Shown here piece by piece: positions 32,454 through 33,185 of a stretch of 33,185 nucleotides of DNA. The notes beneath the pieces were generated by a model, which saw only the letters and a program-made list of their open reading frames with translations, did no database searches and had not been told where the DNA came from. Source of the stretch: CALFXN01 sp964451935 (lineage in GTDB: Bacteria; Synergistota; Synergistia; Synergistales; Aminobacteriaceae); the NCBI GenBank assembly GCA_964451935.1, contig CAYVKE010000021.1:1-33185 (forward strand). The letters run 5' to 3'. Position numbers and translations under genes: made by a program. Position 1 is the stretch's first letter; the number at the start of each line of letters is the position of its first letter.

Positions 32454-32466
32454 TTCGTGCTATCCT
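32437..32466 (+). promoter_or_regulatory. Possible promoter of the AAA ATPase gene
   Basis: TTGCCA (32437-32442) inside the palindrome and TATCCT (32461-32466) are 18 bp apart. The predicted transcript start coincides with the ATG at 32473, so the mRNA would have no leader. Confidence 0.45.
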
Positions 32467-32472
32467 TTTTCC

Positions 32473-33185
32473 ATGAAAACAAACGCCTATATCCCCCGGC
32501 AGATCGAAACGACCATCGCCGTCTTGCAGACGGCTTTTCCGTGCATTGCGCTCCTCGGCGCGCGTCAGACGGGAAAGACGACGCTCGCCCGAAAGCTTTT
32601 TTCGGACAAGCCCTACGTATCGCTTGAAGATCCCGACGAAGGCGAATTCGCCTCCAACGATCCGCATGGCTTTCTGGACCGCTTTCCCGACGGCGCCGTT
32701 CTCGACGAAGTTCAGCGAGCCCCTTCTCTTTTTTCATACCTTCAGAAAAGGGTCGATCTCGACGGGAGAATGGGGCTTTTCGTCCTGACAGGCTCCCAGA
32801 ACTTCCATATTTTCGAGGCCATCACGCAAAGCCTCGCCGGAAGAACGGCGATCGTCCATCTCGCTCCGTTTTCCATGAAAGAACTCGCGGCCGCCTCCCT
32901 TCTTCCCGAGGATACGGATGCAATCCTGTTTCAGGGAGGGTACCCTCCTTTATACGGCCGAAACGCGCCCCCCTCGGCGTGGCTATCGAACTACGTGCGG
33001 ACATACATCGAAAGGGATGTCCGTTTCATGGTCAACGTGCGGGATCTCTCGTCGTTTCAGCTTTTTCTGCGCCTGTGCGCCGGACGAGCGGGACAGCTTC
33101 TCAATCTCTCGTCCCTTGGGGCGGAATGCGGCATCAGCCATAACACCGCCAAAGCGTGGATTTCCGTCCTCGAAGCAAGTTCCGT
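32473..33185 (+). CDS. AAA ATPase with DUF4143 (3' end outside the window)
   Basis: The first 237 codons of a P-loop protein. Walker A is GARQTGKTT (about residues 30-38), Walker B is GAVLDEVQRAP, and the sensor region is FVLTGSQNF, followed by SLAGRTAIVHLAPFS. The DUF4143 part begins near NYVRTYIERDVR and continues into a winged-helix-like segment (LGAECGISHNTAKAW). Such proteins are widespread, multi-copy and of unclear function, and some are proposed to be mobile or toxin-linked. ATG at 32473 has no ribosome binding site upstream. The frame is open to the window edge, so the gene is cut by the window and not broken. Confidence 0.88.
   Translation, partial: MKTNAYIPRQIETTIAVLQTAFPCIALLGARQTGKTTLARKLFSDKPYVSLEDPDEGEFASNDPHGFLDRFPDGAVLDEVQRAPSLFSYLQKRVDLDGRMGLFVLTGSQNFHIFEAITQSLAGRTAIVHLAPFSMKELAAASLLPEDTDAILFQGGYPPLYGRNAPPSAWLSNYVRTYIERDVRFMVNVRDLSSFQLFLRLCAGRAGQLLNLSSLGAECGISHNTAKAWISVLEASS

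Overview
The window most likely comes from a diderm anaerobe of the phylum Synergistota. The support is a GC-rich genome with GTG and TTG starts, an abundant outer-membrane porin with an N-terminal SLH domain, an LptD/LptC-like export pair, RNase J beside greA, a split transketolase, and a csaB/DUF5693/maf/DUF4321 neighbourhood. This assignment is inferred from gene content and family memory, not from a search. Most of the content is chromosomal housekeeping and cell-envelope biology. No prophage, CRISPR array or insertion sequence was seen. Only a partial AAA ATPase gene at the right end looks like accessory DNA.

Layout. Positions 1-85 hold the 3' end of a tRNA (probably Val) and its intrinsic terminator. 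From 15198 down to 144 runs a tightly packed minus-strand gene train: RNase J, uppP, DUF4321, maf, DUF5693 (interrupted by an N gap), csaB, the two transketolase halves, ftsE, ftsX, an EnvC-like M23 activator, a C-terminal processing protease, a YibQ-like deacetylase-fold protein, purA and rimI. Many neighbours overlap by 4 nt (ATGA or GTGA). A good promoter lies before the RNase J gene, back to back with the promoter of plus-strand greA (15382-15873).

From 22680 down to 15906 lies a second minus-strand block: pyrG, three uncharacterised secreted proteins, an LptC-like protein and an LptD-like protein. From 27269 down to 22787 lie a membrane-anchored hypothetical, a transaldolase-family gene, rho and a LysM/M23 peptidase, closed by a terminator. 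pfkA and a DUF4392 (glutamate cyclase-like) gene form a short operon at 29372-27454 with its own promoter and terminator. Next come a secreted coiled-coil protein (29503-30285) and the SLH porin (30427-31953), each closed by a strong terminator. The porin mRNA should carry a leader of about 335 nt. A 39-bp near-perfect palindrome then precedes a plus-strand AAA/DUF4143 ATPase that runs off the window and looks leaderless.

How the genes work together. UppP recycles the lipid carrier for wall polymers. CsaB probably pyruvylates a wall polymer, and pyruvylated polymers are the usual ligand of SLH domains such as the one on the porin, so the window carries both sides of a probable outer-membrane-to-wall tether. 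FtsEX with the EnvC-like factor, the second M23 enzyme and the protease form a peptidoglycan-remodelling set. The LptC/LptD pair handles lipopolysaccharide-type export. The least understood content is a secreted domain shared by the proteins at 18246-19433 and 29503-30285, two further secreted unknowns beside pyrG, and the control regions around 32.0-32.5 kb.
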